The notes: generated by a model from the sequence alone, not told the origin. A stretch of 19,411 nucleotides of DNA from an uncultured Clostridia bacterium (GCA_937959315.1 CALGRC010000178.1:1-19411); one strand, 5' to 3'; positions 1 through 8,301 are shown, counted from the stretch's first letter. Made by a program: numbers and translations.

Positions 1-136
1 ATTTAACTATTATTCCAGTACCCTTAACATTTGTATATCCTGCTAATTCTTCATAATACTTAATTTCAGATTTTAAAATATCATCTCCCTCATCTTCTTT
101 GTATTTATCTATTTCCCTTTTTATTATATTTATTTG
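1..136 (-). pseudogene. DUF881-like protein fragment, AT-rich, 5'-truncated and running off the window
   Basis: On the minus strand an open frame of 45 codons runs from just after a TAA (139-137) to the window edge, with no ATG, GTG or TTG start in it. The translation starts with a charged, coiled-coil-like stretch (EIDKYKEDEGDDILKSEI) and continues KYYEELAGYTNVKGTGIIVK. This resembles the core of the DUF881 (YlxW/YlxX-like) family, where a coiled coil leads into an A-G-x-T-x-V-x-G-x-G-I-I-V segment. A second in-frame stop lies at 154-152, so the N-terminal part is missing. Only 32 of 136 bases are G or C and nearly all codons end in A or T, unlike every other gene here. The family call is from memory of the motif. 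It could be a decayed neighbour, a small foreign insert or a chimeric assembly end. Confidence 0.5.
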
Positions 137-164
137 TTATTTTCGTGTTTTTTATGAAATTATA

Positions 165-173
165 TGTTATACT
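165..173 (+). promoter_or_regulatory. Extended -10 promoter element for the flavodoxin-like pair
   Basis: TGTTATACT fits an extended -10 (TG-N-TATACT) with the TATACT hexamer at 168-173, placing the start of transcription near 180, about 20 bases before the first ATG. No good -35 is seen at the usual distance, as is common with extended -10 promoters. A strong ribosome-binding site (GGGAGGG, 188-194) follows, 6 bases before the ATG at 201. The element lies in AT-rich sequence, so chance matches are a concern. Confidence 0.45.
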
Positions 174-200
174 AAACCGTATTGAAAGGGAGGGCTTGCT

Positions 201-713
201 ATGAATTTAATACTCAGTGATACCGCACTGCCAGATACTTTGCCGCAAAACAGAGACACCCGGTATATTGACCTGTCTGCCTTAAAAATAAAAAACTGTA
301 TTGGCTGCCTTGGCTGCTGGGTTAAAACGCCGGGGAAATGCGTCATACGGGACGACGCAGTTAAGGTTTATCCGCTCATTGCCAAAAGCAAGCGCATTCT
401 CTACGTCAGCCATATTTGCTATGGCTGCTACGACACAGTCATGAAAACCATGCTGGAACGCGCCATCCCCATTCAGCAAGCGTTCATTCGGCTGCATAAT
501 GGCGAAACACACCATGTACAACGAAGCGTTGTGCCAAAAGACGCAGTCATACTGGCATATGGCGATATTTCGGAAGAGGAAAAGCTACTATTTCAAAGAT
601 TGGTGGCACGCAATGCAAATAATATGCTATTTCAAAGCTGGGAAATCCAATTTGTAAAAGAACGTGCATTGACGCAGGCAATCTTAAAGGAGCTGAAGAA
701 ATGGGAAATTTGA
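201..713 (+). CDS. Flavodoxin-fold NAD(P)H-dependent oxidoreductase-like protein with a Cys motif
   Basis: A 170-residue cytosolic protein of the NADPH-dependent FMN reductase / iron-sulfur flavoprotein group. The hallmark is K-I-K-N-C-I-G-C-L-G-C-W-x-K-T-P-G-K-C-V-I-R-D-D near residues 29-51, a C-x2-C-x2-C...C arrangement placed where this family has it. It is followed by a Y-G-C-Y loop and the M-L-E-R segment typical of the dimer face. The usual N-terminal phosphate-binding loop (G-S-P-R) is missing: the first strand reads NLILSDTALPD, so FMN binding by this chain alone is doubtful. The ATG at 201 is fixed by the GGGAGGG site at 188-194. The end overlaps the next gene by 13 bases, so the two are translationally coupled and may act as a pair. 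Substrate unknown. Confidence 0.75.
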   Translation: MNLILSDTALPDTLPQNRDTRYIDLSALKIKNCIGCLGCWVKTPGKCVIRDDAVKVYPLIAKSKRILYVSHICYGCYDTVMKTMLERAIPIQQAFIRLHNGETHHVQRSVVPKDAVILAYGDISEEEKLLFQRLVARNANNMLFQSWEIQFVKERALTQAILKELKKWEI

Positions 714-1303
714 TGATAATTAATGGAAGTCCGCGGGCACCACATTCCAATTCCAAACGGTACGCGCAGCTGTTTCAAAAAATTTGGAACCAACCGACAG
801 AGGAATATGCAGTCATGACAAATAGGCCCAACTGGCAGAAAATACAGCAGGCCGCTCATTTGCTGCTGGTATTTCCCTTATATGCCGATAGCCTGCCAGT
901 ACAGCTTTTGCAATTTCTAAAAGATTTGGCACGCCACTTGTCCAAAAACCGGCCAACCATACATGTATTGATAAACTGTGGTTTTCTGGAGCCAGAACAA
1001 AATAAAACTGCGGTAGAAATTATTCAATTCTATTGTAAAGAAAACCAGCTTCCATACGGTATGACGCTATGCGTTGGATCAGGCGAGGCAATTTTAAATA
1101 CGCCATTTCGATTTTTGGTCAACCGAAAAATAAAGGCTTTTGCACGCGGTATCCAAAAGGGACAGCGCAAGCAATTAAGCGTTACCATGCCATTGACCAA
1201 AAACTTGTTTATCCGCGCTTCTACGCAATATTGGATACAATACGGCAAAAAAAACAAAATAACAAAAGAACAGATGGAAACCATGAAAATTGAAGGAAAA
1301 TAA
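701..1303 (+). CDS. Flavodoxin-like / NADPH-dependent FMN reductase-like protein
   Basis: A 200-residue protein that starts with a first beta strand and phosphate-binding loop typical of flavin reductases (LMIINGSPRAPHSNS, residues 4-18). A second family signature follows: the strand and loop LLLVFPLYADSLPVQL, near residue 54, where FPLY and the following loop contact the flavin in relatives. It lacks the cysteine cluster of the gene just upstream and has a basic C-terminal third. Start ATG 701 lies 8 bases after AAAGGAG (686-692), inside the end of the preceding gene. The two chains look complementary, one with the Cys motif and one with the FMN loop, which hints at a heteromeric flavoprotein, but that is inference. 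No membrane segment or signal peptide is seen. Confidence 0.75.
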   Translation: MGNLMIINGSPRAPHSNSKRYAQLFQKIWNQPTEEYAVMTNRPNWQKIQQAAHLLLVFPLYADSLPVQLLQFLKDLARHLSKNRPTIHVLINCGFLEPEQNKTAVEIIQFYCKENQLPYGMTLCVGSGEAILNTPFRFLVNRKIKAFARGIQKGQRKQLSVTMPLTKNLFIRASTQYWIQYGKKNKITKEQMETMKIEGK

Positions 1304-1340
1304 AAGGCAGCCCGCATATAACAAGGACTGCCTTTTGCTT
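1302..1340. terminator. Bidirectional intrinsic terminator between convergent genes
   Basis: AAAAGGCAG (1302-1310) pairs with CTGCCTTTT (1328-1336). The stem extends to CC/GG past one mismatch, around an 11-base loop. It overlaps the stop codon of the flavodoxin-like gene and ends next to the dapL stop. The run of U is longer on the minus strand (UUUUAUUUU), so it probably ends the long minus-strand operon best and also serves the plus-strand pair. Confidence 0.8.
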
Positions 1341-2527
1341 CAGGACGCGTGATACAGCGTTTGGATACGCTGCATGGCTTGCTGCGTTGCTTCCGCCGTT
1401 CCAAACGATGTCAACCGGAAAAAGCCTTCTACGCCGCGGCCAAAGCCTACCCCTGGTGTGCCGACTACCTGGGCACGTGCAAGCAGGTCATCAAAAAACT
1501 CCCAGGAAGACATGCCATTAGGGCATTGCAACCAGATATAGGGCGAATTTTCCCCACCCACATGCCAAATATCCAACGCCGCTAAGCAGTCGGAAATGAC
1601 CTTGGCATTTTTTTGGTATACCTTCCGGTTTTCCGCGCACTGGCGCAAACCCTCCGGTGTAAAAACTGCTTCTGCACCGCGCTGTACAATATAAGAGACG
1701 CCATTGAACTTGGTCGTCTGCCGCCGGAGCCAAAAGCGGTTAAGGCTCCTGCCCTGCCGTTCCAACTGCATGGGCACCACAGTATACCCACAGCGCGTTC
1801 CAGTGAAACCCGCCGTTTTAGACAGGGAACAAAATTCTATTGCACAGGTTTTTGCCCCCTCTATTTCAAAAATACTGCGCGGGCAACCGGGATCGGTGAT
1901 AAATGCCTCGTACGCCGCATCATAAAGCAGCACGGCGCCGCAGCCATTGGCATAGTCTACCCACTGCTTGAGCTGCTCACGCCGGTATGCCGCCCCTGTC
2001 GGGTTGTTGGGCGAGCAAAGGTAAATGATATCCGCCCGTTCATTTGGCGGCATGGGCAAAAACCCATTTTCCTTGGATGCTTCCAAATAGAGGATCTCCC
2101 GTCCGGCCATTACATTGGTATCGACATATACCGGATAGACCGGCGATGGAATGAGCACCCTGTTTTGTGTATCAAACAAATCTAAAATATTGCCCAAATC
2201 GCTTTTAGCACCGTCACTGATGAAAATTTCATCCCGTTCTAGCAAAACATCCGCATTTTTCTGATAATACTGCTGTATTTTATCACGCAGGAAATCATAC
2301 CCCTGCTCGGGCCCATAACCGCGAAAGGTCTCTGGCCGTCCCAGTTCCTGCACAGCACCCTCCATGGCAGAAACAGCCGCCGGGCACAACGGGCGGGTTA
2401 CATCCCCTATGCCCATGCGGATGATATCTGCATCCGGGTGCTGCTTTTGAAACATAGCCACCTTTTGATTGATTTTGGAAAACAAATAGCTTTCTTCCAG
2501 TTTAAGATATTGCTCGTTGAGCTTCAT
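1340..2527 (-). CDS. dapL: LL-diaminopimelate aminotransferase
   Basis: A PLP-dependent fold-type I aminotransferase of 395 residues that converts tetrahydrodipicolinate directly to LL-diaminopimelate with glutamate as amino donor, the one-step branch of lysine/DAP synthesis. Evidence: the DapL-type N-terminus (NEQYLKLEESYLFSKI), RMGIGDVTRP near residue 37, the S-P-N-N-P-T-G motif near 172, Y-D-A-A-Y near 202, and the PLP lysine in S-L-S-K-T-A-G-F-T-G-T-R-C-G (K237). The length fits the family. An upstream in-frame ATG at 2581 lies inside the preceding gene. The ATG at 2527 is preceded by AGGGGGG and is the chosen start. It begins 13 bases after carB-dapF ends, so DapF (the next enzyme, LL- to meso-DAP) and DapL are made from one message. 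Last gene of the operon, followed by the terminator at 1302-1340. Confidence 0.93.
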   Translation of the reverse strand: MKLNEQYLKLEESYLFSKINQKVAMFQKQHPDADIIRMGIGDVTRPLCPAAVSAMEGAVQELGRPETFRGYGPEQGYDFLRDKIQQYYQKNADVLLERDEIFISDGAKSDLGNILDLFDTQNRVLIPSPVYPVYVDTNVMAGREILYLEASKENGFLPMPPNERADIIYLCSPNNPTGAAYRREQLKQWVDYANGCGAVLLYDAAYEAFITDPGCPRSIFEIEGAKTCAIEFCSLSKTAGFTGTRCGYTVVPMQLERQGRSLNRFWLRRQTTKFNGVSYIVQRGAEAVFTPEGLRQCAENRKVYQKNAKVISDCLAALDIWHVGGENSPYIWLQCPNGMSSWEFFDDLLARAQVVGTPGVGFGRGVEGFFRLTSFGTAEATQQAMQRIQTLYHAS

Positions 2528-2540
2528 GATGTTCCCCCCT

Positions 2541-5500
2541 TTAAATTTCAATCTCACCGGTAAATACTGTGTGCGCTTCACCCGTCATAAATACCGCTTC
2601 ATCCGTATAGCGGATTTTTAAATCTCCGCCCAGCAGCTTAACCGTGATTTCCTCACCTTTTTTGCAAAAGCCATTGCGCACCGCCGCTACGGCACAGGCG
2701 CACGCGCCTGTGCCACAAGCCATGGTTTCGCCGCTGCCGCGCTCCCATACCCGCATTTGCAGCGTGTGGCTGTCTACCACCCGCACAAACTCGGTATTAA
2801 CCCGATCAGGGAACAGCGGGTCCCATTCAAACCGCGGCCCTTCTGAAGCAATATCCAAATGGTCCAGAGAATCTCGAAACACCACGCAATGCGGGTTGCC
2901 CATGGATACGCAGGTAATACGCTCAGGCTTGCCGCCAATATCGACCGTGCAGCCTACCACCTCGCCGCCATCCAATGCGACCGGTACTGCCTGCGGCTCA
3001 AATACTGCCTGTCCCATATCCACAGTTACCTGATTGACACGCCCGTCCCGCACACTCAAATGCAGCTCTTTGATACCGCTTAGTGTTTCAACCCGAATGG
3101 TCTCCTTTTGCACCCTCCCGCTGTCATACAAATATTTCCCCACACAGCGAATACCGTTGCCACACATTTTGCCCTCGCTGCCATCCTGGTTGAAAATCCG
3201 CATTTGAGCGTCTGCAACTTTAGATGGGCAGATAAGGATAACGCCATCCCCGCCAATGCCAAAATGCGGCCGCGACAACCGGACGCTGAGCGCTTCAGGG
3301 TTATCCACCTTTTGGTCAAAGCAATCTATATAAATATAGTCATTGCCGCAGCCCTGCATTTTGACAAACCGCAGAAGCACCGATTCCCGGTTAAGATTGG
3401 CGATATCCACCAACTCTATATTTTCCTGGTTATACCGGCTGCGCATGCTCGACGCCAACGCAGACGCCGTATCCAGCGAGGTCAGGCAAGGGATGCCCAA
3501 TTCCACCGCCTTGCGCCGGAGCTTGACGCTATCCCGCGCAGGGATACGGCCTTTTGCAGAAGTAGAAATGATAAACTGCACCCTGCCGCTTTCCAAAAGC
3601 GTCATGGTATTTTCATCAGCCTCGTGGATTTTTTTCACACGCGATACCTGCATTCCGGCCTGCTCCAAAACTGCGGCCGTCCCTTCTGTGGCATACAGCT
3701 TCAATCCCAAATCTGCATACAGCCTGGCAACTGCACAAATTTCACGCTTGTCCGAATCCCGTACCGTAACCAGCACACCGCCCTGCTTTGTCATATGGTA
3801 CCCAGCAGCAACCAGCCCCTTATACAGCGCTTCTTCCATAGTTTTGGCAATACCCAGCACTTCGCCGGTCGATTTCATTTCCGGCCCCAACTGCGTGTCC
3901 AGGTCTATGAGCTTTTCAAATGAAAAGATCGGCACTTTGACCGCATAATAAGCGGCATTACGGTACAAGCCGGTGCCATAGCCCATATCTTTGAGCGTTT
4001 CCCCCAGCATAATCCGGGTTGCCAAATCCACCATCGGGACACCGGTTACCTTGCTGATATAGGGCACTGTGCCTGAAGAACGCGGATTGACCTCAATGAC
4101 ATAAATCTGATTGTCATGGATGACATACTGGATATTGATAAGCCCCTTGGTATGCAGTGAAAGCGCTAGCTTCGTGGAATAATCCACAATCTGCTCGGTC
4201 TGCTTGGCGCTGATATTCCACGCCGGGTAAACGGCGATGGAATCGCCCGAATGGACGCCGGCACGTTCAATGTGCTCCATAATACCTGGAATGAGTACCT
4301 CTTCCCCATCGCAGATGGCGTCGACCTCCAATTCAATGCCCATCAGGTATTTATCAATCAGCACCAAATTATCTGCCTCATGGGACAGGATGATTTTCAT
4401 ATACTCCCGGATATCCTCATCTGAAAAAGCGATGATCATGTTTTGCCCGCCCAACACATAGCTGGGACGCATCAGCACCGGATATCCCAACCGGTTGGCG
4501 GTTTCCAGCGCTTCCGCTTCCGTCCGCACCGTACCGCCAGCAGGGCGTTCAATCCCCAATTGCTCCAGCAGCGCGTCAAACCGGCCCCGGTCCTCTGCGG
4601 CGTCAATGCTGTCTGCCGGAGTGCCCAAAATGGGAATATTGTGCTCCACCAGGCATTTGGTGAGCTTAATGGCTGTCTGCCCGCCAAAGGCCACCACCGC
4701 CCCCACCGGCTGTTCTACGCGGATAATATCCAGCACATCCTCCGGCGTCAGCGGCTCAAAATACAGCCTATCTGCAGTATTAAAGTCGGTAGATACCGTC
4801 TCCGGGTTGTTGTTGACAATGACCACTTCATACCCGGCCTTTTGCAGCGCCCAAACACAGTGAACCGAAGCATAGTCAAATTCAATCCCCTGCCCAATCC
4901 GGATAGGGCCGGAGCCGAATACAATGACCACCGGTTTTCCGGTTTTATGCGCCTGCAAAAATTCCGCCGCTTCGTCCTGCGCATCATATGCGCTGTAAAA
5001 ATACGGCGTTTCCGCAGCAAATTCTGCCCCGCAGGTATCCACCATTTTATAAACCGCCGGCAGGTGCATTTTAAGCCTATGGCCTGAAAGCCGTTCAATG
5101 GTATGATCGGGAAAACCCGCCCTTTTCAATTCCAGGTACAAGCCCTCATCTACTGGATGTGCCTGCATTTGTTTTTCCAATAAAGCAAGATGGAGCAGCT
5201 TATACAAAAACCAACTGTCAATACGCGTTTCCCGGTGCAGCCTGTCTACTGGGACACCGCGCAGCAATGCCTGGTATACCGCAAAAATACGTTCATCGTC
5301 CAGCGCCCGTATTTTTTGCCACAATTCATCTTCAGAAAAGCTGTCAAAGGCTGGCATGTGCAAACAATCCATCGAAATTTCAGCACCGCGGACCGCCTTC
5401 ATCAACGCCTCTTCAAAGGTCTGCCCAATGGCCATCACCTCGCCGGTGGCCTTCATTTGTGTGCCCAGCCTGCGCTTGGCGTAAACAAATTTATCAAACG

Positions 5501-6581
5501 GCCATTTAGGGAATTTAACCACCACATAGTCCAAAGCAGGCTCAAAACAAGCCATGGTTTGCCCCGTGACTTCATTTTTAATTTCATCCAGCGTATACCC
5601 AATGGCAATTTTTGCAGCCACCCGCGCAATCGGATATCCGGTGGCCTTGGACGCCAGTGCAGACGACCGCGAAACACGCGGATTGACCTCAATGACCGCG
5701 TAATCAAAACTATCTGGATTGAGCGCAAACTGGCAGTTGCACCCTCCTTCAATGCCCATTGACTCGATGATGTGCAGTGCGGCCGTACGCAGCATTTGAT
5801 ATTCCTTATCCGCCAGCGTCACCGCCGGCGCAATGACAATGGAATCACCCGTATGGATTCCCACCGGATCAAAATTTTCCATTGAACAGACTGTGATAAC
5901 ATTGGCATGGCTGTCCCGCATCACCTCAAACTCAATCTCTTTCCAGCCGGCAATGCACTTTTCCACTAAAATCTGTGTGATGGGCGATTGCCGCAACCCG
6001 TTATCCGCAATTTCCCGCAGCTGCGCGGGCGATTCCGCAATCCCACCGCCGCTTCCGCCCAGTGTAAACGCCGGCCGCACAATGACCGGGTATCCAATCT
6101 CCTGGGCAAAGGAAAGCGCATGTTCGGTATTGGTCACCACCAGAGACGGAATAACAGGCTCGCCAATCGCCTCCATGGTATCTTTAAACATCTGGCGGTC
6201 TTCCGCTTTATCAATGGTTTCCGGTACGGCGCCCAGCAGCCGCACTCCATATTCTTCCAAAAAGCCTTCCTTTGCAAGCTGCATTGAAAGGTTCAGGCCC
6301 GTCTGCCCGCCCAGCGTATAAAGCAAACTATCCGGCCGCTCCCGTTTGATGATACGCTTGACCACCTCCAGTGTCAGCGGTTCAATATAGATATGGTCTG
6401 CCATGGCGGCATCGGTCATAATGGTGGCCGGGTTGGAATTGACCAGGACAACCTCCAGCCCTTCCTCTTTAAGCGCCCGGCACGCCTGCGTCCCTGCATA
6501 GTCAAATTCAGCGGCCTGCCCAATTACAATGGGGCCGGAGCCAATCACCATTACCTTTTTAATATCCGGATTCAGCGGCAT
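2541..6581 (-). CDS. carB-dapF: Fusion: carbamoyl-phosphate synthase large subunit + diaminopimelate epimerase
   Basis: One uninterrupted 1346-residue frame. Residues 1-1067 are a complete CarB: first ATP-grasp half (VMVIGSGPIVIGQAAEFDYAG at the start), oligomerisation region, second ATP-grasp half starting near 551 (FGSGPIRIGQGIEFDYASV), and an MGS-like allosteric domain from about 934 ending in a normal CarB tail (IELVDIANL). Within a few residues DapF begins at V1068: F-V-K-M-Q-G-C-G-N-D-Y. Its two catalytic cysteines are both present, C1140 in K-M-C-G-N-G (local 73) and C1289 in M-A-C-G-T-G (local 222), and the domain is full length (279 residues). CarB makes carbamoyl phosphate for pyrimidines and arginine from CarA-derived ammonia; DapF converts LL- to meso-DAP for lysine and peptidoglycan. 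The start ATG is preceded by GGGGAGG and overlaps carA by 10 bases. A GTG at 3380 could be an internal DapF start but has no good ribosome-binding site. A lost stop codon between adjacent genes is the simplest origin. Confidence 0.92.
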   Translation of the reverse strand: MPLNPDIKKVMVIGSGPIVIGQAAEFDYAGTQACRALKEEGLEVVLVNSNPATIMTDAAMADHIYIEPLTLEVVKRIIKRERPDSLLYTLGGQTGLNLSMQLAKEGFLEEYGVRLLGAVPETIDKAEDRQMFKDTMEAIGEPVIPSLVVTNTEHALSFAQEIGYPVIVRPAFTLGGSGGGIAESPAQLREIADNGLRQSPITQILVEKCIAGWKEIEFEVMRDSHANVITVCSMENFDPVGIHTGDSIVIAPAVTLADKEYQMLRTAALHIIESMGIEGGCNCQFALNPDSFDYAVIEVNPRVSRSSALASKATGYPIARVAAKIAIGYTLDEIKNEVTGQTMACFEPALDYVVVKFPKWPFDKFVYAKRRLGTQMKATGEVMAIGQTFEEALMKAVRGAEISMDCLHMPAFDSFSEDELWQKIRALDDERIFAVYQALLRGVPVDRLHRETRIDSWFLYKLLHLALLEKQMQAHPVDEGLYLELKRAGFPDHTIERLSGHRLKMHLPAVYKMVDTCGAEFAAETPYFYSAYDAQDEAAEFLQAHKTGKPVVIVFGSGPIRIGQGIEFDYASVHCVWALQKAGYEVVIVNNNPETVSTDFNTADRLYFEPLTPEDVLDIIRVEQPVGAVVAFGGQTAIKLTKCLVEHNIPILGTPADSIDAAEDRGRFDALLEQLGIERPAGGTVRTEAEALETANRLGYPVLMRPSYVLGGQNMIIAFSDEDIREYMKIILSHEADNLVLIDKYLMGIELEVDAICDGEEVLIPGIMEHIERAGVHSGDSIAVYPAWNISAKQTEQIVDYSTKLALSLHTKGLINIQYVIHDNQIYVIEVNPRSSGTVPYISKVTGVPMVDLATRIMLGETLKDMGYGTGLYRNAAYYAVKVPIFSFEKLIDLDTQLGPEMKSTGEVLGIAKTMEEALYKGLVAAGYHMTKQGGVLVTVRDSDKREICAVARLYADLGLKLYATEGTAAVLEQAGMQVSRVKKIHEADENTMTLLESGRVQFIISTSAKGRIPARDSVKLRRKAVELGIPCLTSLDTASALASSMRSRYNQENIELVDIANLNRESVLLRFVKMQGCGNDYIYIDCFDQKVDNPEALSVRLSRPHFGIGGDGVILICPSKVADAQMRIFNQDGSEGKMCGNGIRCVGKYLYDSGRVQKETIRVETLSGIKELHLSVRDGRVNQVTVDMGQAVFEPQAVPVALDGGEVVGCTVDIGGKPERITCVSMGNPHCVVFRDSLDHLDIASEGPRFEWDPLFPDRVNTEFVRVVDSHTLQMRVWERGSGETMACGTGACACAVAAVRNGFCKKGEEITVKLLGGDLKIRYTDEAVFMTGEAHTVFTGEIEI

Positions 6582-7672
6582 TTTGCTTTCCTCCCCTCAT
6601 CTATCATGCTGACAAACTGGTCGAATAAAAATTCCGTATCCTTCGGCCCGCCGCACGCCTCAGGGTGAAACTGTACCGAAAAAGCAGGCATATCGCGGTA
6701 TACAATCCCTTCGCAGCTTCTGTCATTTAAATTGACAAACCGCAGCTCTGCATCATCCGGCAAGCTGTCATTTTCCACGGCATACCCATGGTTTTGGCTG
6801 GTGATATACACCCGCCCGGTCTGGGTATCGCAAACCGGCTGGTTGGCGCCCCGGTGCCCGTATTTGAGCTTTGCCGTTTTGGCGCCCTTGGCCAGCGCCA
6901 AAAGCTGGTGCCCCATACAAATGCCAAACAGCGGCAATTTGGCTGTCAGCACTTTTTGCATCTGTGCGATGATGTCCGGGTTCTCCATTGGGTCTCCCGG
7001 CCCGTTAGACAGCAAAATGCCATCCGGTTTTTCGTTCAATATGGCTTCCGCCGTGCTGCCTGCCGGCATAACCGTCACCGTGCAGCCGCGACGGTTTAAT
7101 GCCCGCACCATATTTTGCTTTGCGCCAAAATCCCATAAGACAACATGGAATTTTGCCTCGTCTGCGACAAATACTTCCTTTGCCGCCCGCGAAACCTGGT
7201 AAATTGGGTTCCGGCAGCGGTGCTGCCGGACCTGCTCCAAAAGTGCAGGCGCATAGGGCGGCTGCTGTGCCGTCAGCATACCATTGAGCGTCCCATTTTC
7301 CCGCAGCATGCGCGTCAACGCACGTGTATCAATCCCCGCAAGGCCCGGAATGCCCCGTTCCTTTAAAAAAGTGTCAATATCCCCCCCATTGCGAAAGTTG
7401 GAGGGATACTGGCACCACTGCCGGACAATATAAGCGCAAAGAGAAACGCCATTGCTTTCAAAATCTTGTGGAATGACGCCATAATTTCCAATGAGCGGAA
7501 AGGTTTGTACCACCATCTGCCCGTAATAACTGGGATCAGTCAAGGTTTCTAAATAGCCCGTCATCCCAGTGGTAAATACCACCTCGCCCACCACGTCATC
7601 CGCCTGCGCTCCAAAGGCACTCCCAGCAAAATATGCGCCATTTTCCAGCACCAAATACATCGGTTTTTTCAC
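6572..7672 (-). CDS. carA: Carbamoyl-phosphate synthase small (glutaminase) subunit
   Basis: A 366-residue class I (triad) glutamine amidotransferase that releases ammonia from glutamine and passes it to CarB. The N-terminal CarA domain is typical (YLVLENGAYFAGSAFG; TGMTGYLETLTDPSYYGQ). The amidotransferase domain holds the nucleophile C252 in F-G-I-C-M-G-H-Q and H336/E338 in Q-F-H-P-E-A, with S-N-G-P-G-D-P near 222 and the S-Q-N-H-G-Y motif. The frame opens at an ATG at 7702, but the GTG at 7672 is preferred because GGGAGG lies 10 bases before it and its product (VKKPMYLVLENG) begins where CarA proteins normally do. The ATG at 7702 or an internal ATG four codons later remain possible. It overlaps carB-dapF by 10 bases and follows the ANTAR gene by 37. 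Confidence 0.92.
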   Translation of the reverse strand: MKKPMYLVLENGAYFAGSAFGAQADDVVGEVVFTTGMTGYLETLTDPSYYGQMVVQTFPLIGNYGVIPQDFESNGVSLCAYIVRQWCQYPSNFRNGGDIDTFLKERGIPGLAGIDTRALTRMLRENGTLNGMLTAQQPPYAPALLEQVRQHRCRNPIYQVSRAAKEVFVADEAKFHVVLWDFGAKQNMVRALNRRGCTVTVMPAGSTAEAILNEKPDGILLSNGPGDPMENPDIIAQMQKVLTAKLPLFGICMGHQLLALAKGAKTAKLKYGHRGANQPVCDTQTGRVYITSQNHGYAVENDSLPDDAELRFVNLNDRSCEGIVYRDMPAFSVQFHPEACGGPKDTEFLFDQFVSMIDEGRKAKCR

Positions 7673-7709
7673 GAAACAACCGCCTCCCATTCTTCTATCC
7701 ATAATCCGG

Positions 7710-8276
7710 CTATTCCTGGTATTTATCCAAAATCTTTTGCGCCGCCATCCGGCGGGTCAGCCGGTGATCCATTGCCAGCTTTTCAATAAAGGTATGCGCC
7801 TCCTGTTCGGTCATGCCTGCATACTGAATGAGCAGGCACTTGGCCCGGTCTACCGTGCGGATATCCCGGATTTGCTCCTGCAACCGCTCGGTTTGCGGCG
7901 CCGCCCGCGCCAACCGGCGGTGTACCGAAAGCATCAGGCTGACCGCATAGCCAAACATAATCCTGCCCATCTCGGCGCCAAATGCAAAAATACCGTCTGC
8001 CTCCAGCTTGTGCCGTACCTCATCAAGCTGATATCCCTTTCCCACCAAAATAACCCCGGCTGTGGTTTGTGCGGCTTCCCTAGCCAAATGCACCCCAAAC
8101 TCATCCGGCAGCGGCGCCAATATCAAAACCAGCGCAAAGGTATTTTCCGAAATCATCCGCCAGGCCTCGCCGCATGTTCCGGCATAGCAGATGTCCGCCG
8201 GCAGCAGTTCTGTTACCAGCCGGGTAAACTGCTCCTTTCGCCTGGGGCTTTGCGTTACAAGCAAAACTCTGTCCAT
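7710..8276 (-). CDS. ANTAR-domain RNA-binding antiterminator with degenerate receiver (NitR-like)
   Basis: A 188-residue protein in two parts. Residues 1-120 have a receiver-like layout but no phosphorylation chemistry: the acidic pair after strand 1 is replaced (V-T-Q-S-P) and the acceptor Asp position, three before L56-P57, is L53 (LILAPLPDEFG). Residues ~125-185 form an ANTAR domain with the expected pattern (I..VDRAKCLLIQ..GMTEQEAHTFIEKLAMD..L..R.AAQKIL). ANTAR proteins bind small hairpins with hexanucleotide loops in nascent leaders and stop terminators forming. A similar gene beside glnA in solventogenic Clostridium is called NitR, as I recall. The ATG at 8276 has AAGGAG 7 bases upstream; longer starts would run into glnA. 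It lies 25 bases after glnA. The hairpins at 13092-13109 and 13231-13244 are the obvious candidate targets, which would make the gene autoregulated. Input signal unknown; control by glutamine synthetase contact is possible. Confidence 0.85.
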   Translation of the reverse strand: MDRVLLVTQSPRRKEQFTRLVTELLPADICYAGTCGEAWRMISENTFALVLILAPLPDEFGVHLAREAAQTTAGVILVGKGYQLDEVRHKLEADGIFAFGAEMGRIMFGYAVSLMLSVHRRLARAAPQTERLQEQIRDIRTVDRAKCLLIQYAGMTEQEAHTFIEKLAMDHRLTRRMAAQKILDKYQE

Positions 8277-8301
8277 CGCGCGCTCCTTCCTCATTTTTTC
8301 C

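Noticed and set aside
3108..3923. 271-codon plus-strand open frame opposite carB-dapF
   Set aside because: It lies wholly within a strongly conserved coding sequence on the other strand, is rich in His, Arg, Gln and Pro and resembles no family; a shadow frame.
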